From assembly GCA_027056215.1 (NCBI GenBank), contig JALULO010000264.1, positions 1 to 20,751 of the forward strand: a DNA stretch of 20,751 nt. Reading direction: 5' to 3'. This DNA is from Campylobacterales bacterium (GTDB lineage: Bacteria > Campylobacterota > Campylobacteria > Campylobacterales > QNZT01). Shown one piece after another: positions 20,649 through 20,751 of this stretch (position 1 is its first letter; each line of letters starts with the position of its first letter). The position numbers and the translations under genes are program-made. The notes below the pieces were generated by a model that was given only the letters and a program-made list of their open reading frames with translations, had not been told where the DNA came from and made no database searches.

Positions 20649-20751
20649 AGCTGATATTATCGCTATTTCTCACTTTTTTTGAACAATACAAAGTTAAAAA
20701 ACGTCCGAAATGGTGGTATTTGCAAAAAAAGTTTGCAAACCTCGTCATTTT
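20649..20751 (-). promoter_or_regulatory. Leader of CRISPR array 3 (cut by the window edge)
   Basis: All 103 bp to the edge are identical to 14437-14539, the leader of array 2, including one GTTTGCAAAC palindrome at 20731-20740 and the 35-codon frame (20748 to 20641) that ends in the first repeat. Identity over the full length means recent duplication or gene conversion. Confidence 0.85.

Noticed and set aside
1..20751. tRNA, rRNA, integrase or transposase genes
   Set aside because: None recognised on either strand; the only mobile-element-like sequences are the two 84/85-bp elements.

Overview
The window is AT-rich, gene-dense and almost entirely devoted to CRISPR-Cas and neighbouring toxin-antitoxin genes. 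Gene style (short overlaps, AAGGAG ribosome binding sites, AT-rich codons, Lys/Ile/Phe-rich proteins), together with a surface-glycan gene pair at the left edge, suggests a Campylobacterota species of the Sulfurimonas/Sulfurovum/Arcobacter kind. That assignment is an inference; no rRNA or other marker gene is present. No Cas10, Csm, Cmr, Cas6 or other effector gene lies here, so the interference complex must be encoded elsewhere. The repeat type (3' end GGGGATTGAAAC), the RT-Cas1 and the CARF/SAVED accessory proteins all point to type III.

Layout. (1) 1-1516: the 5' part of a NodU-type carbamoyltransferase gene (minus), a divergent family 2 glycosyltransferase gene (plus), and a 25-codon stub that ends exactly where the first array begins. 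(2) 1517-5973: CRISPR array 1 (30 repeats of 35 nt), its leader, and a six-gene minus-strand adaptation operon: a 42-aa Lys-rich protein, a Cas2-like protein, Cas1, a stand-alone Cas1 N-domain-like protein, a second Cas2 and a 125-aa unknown. (3) 6023-7975: two MazF-type toxin-antitoxin pairs, an orphan DinJ/RelB-like antitoxin beside a truncated YafQ-like toxin, and probable debris of a second SAVED gene. (4) 8086-11888: an operon encoding a small hydrophobic protein, a CARF-HEPN ribonuclease (DxTHG family) and a WYL-domain regulator, then a gene for a membrane-anchored SAVED receptor. (5) 11901-13395: a HigA-like antitoxin, then a two-gene operon for a signal-peptide-bearing hydrophobic protein and an exported WHH/HNH-family nuclease. 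(6) 13424-17371: array 2 (12 repeats of 37 nt, its distal end cut by an 85-bp REP/MITE-like element), a roughly 460-bp leader full of GTTTGCAAAC palindromes, RT-Cas1 and a third Cas2. (7) 17530-20751: a HepT-MntA toxin-antitoxin pair, another small hydrophobic gene, and array 3 (28 repeats of 37 nt) with a leader identical to that of array 2.

The most interesting point is a candidate regulon. Five minus-strand promoters carry the same 15-bp palindrome, CGAC-N7-GTCG followed by a T-run (one copy TGAC-N7-GTCG). In four of the five it lies exactly 11 bp upstream of a good -10 hexamer. These promoters precede (a) the adaptation operon, (b) the hydrophobic/CARF-HEPN/WYL operon, (c) the membrane SAVED gene, (d) the exported-nuclease operon and (e) the second small hydrophobic gene. 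The WYL protein is encoded inside one of these operons and is the obvious candidate to bind the site. My reading is a coordinated, possibly infection-inducible programme. In it, spacer acquisition, a cyclic-nucleotide-activated RNase, a cyclic-nucleotide-activated membrane protein, an envelope-directed nuclease and small membrane proteins are switched on together.

The two adaptation modules appear to serve different arrays. The repeats share their crRNA-handle half but differ in the other half, and spacer lengths differ (mostly 33-35 nt in array 1, 34-45 nt in arrays 2 and 3).
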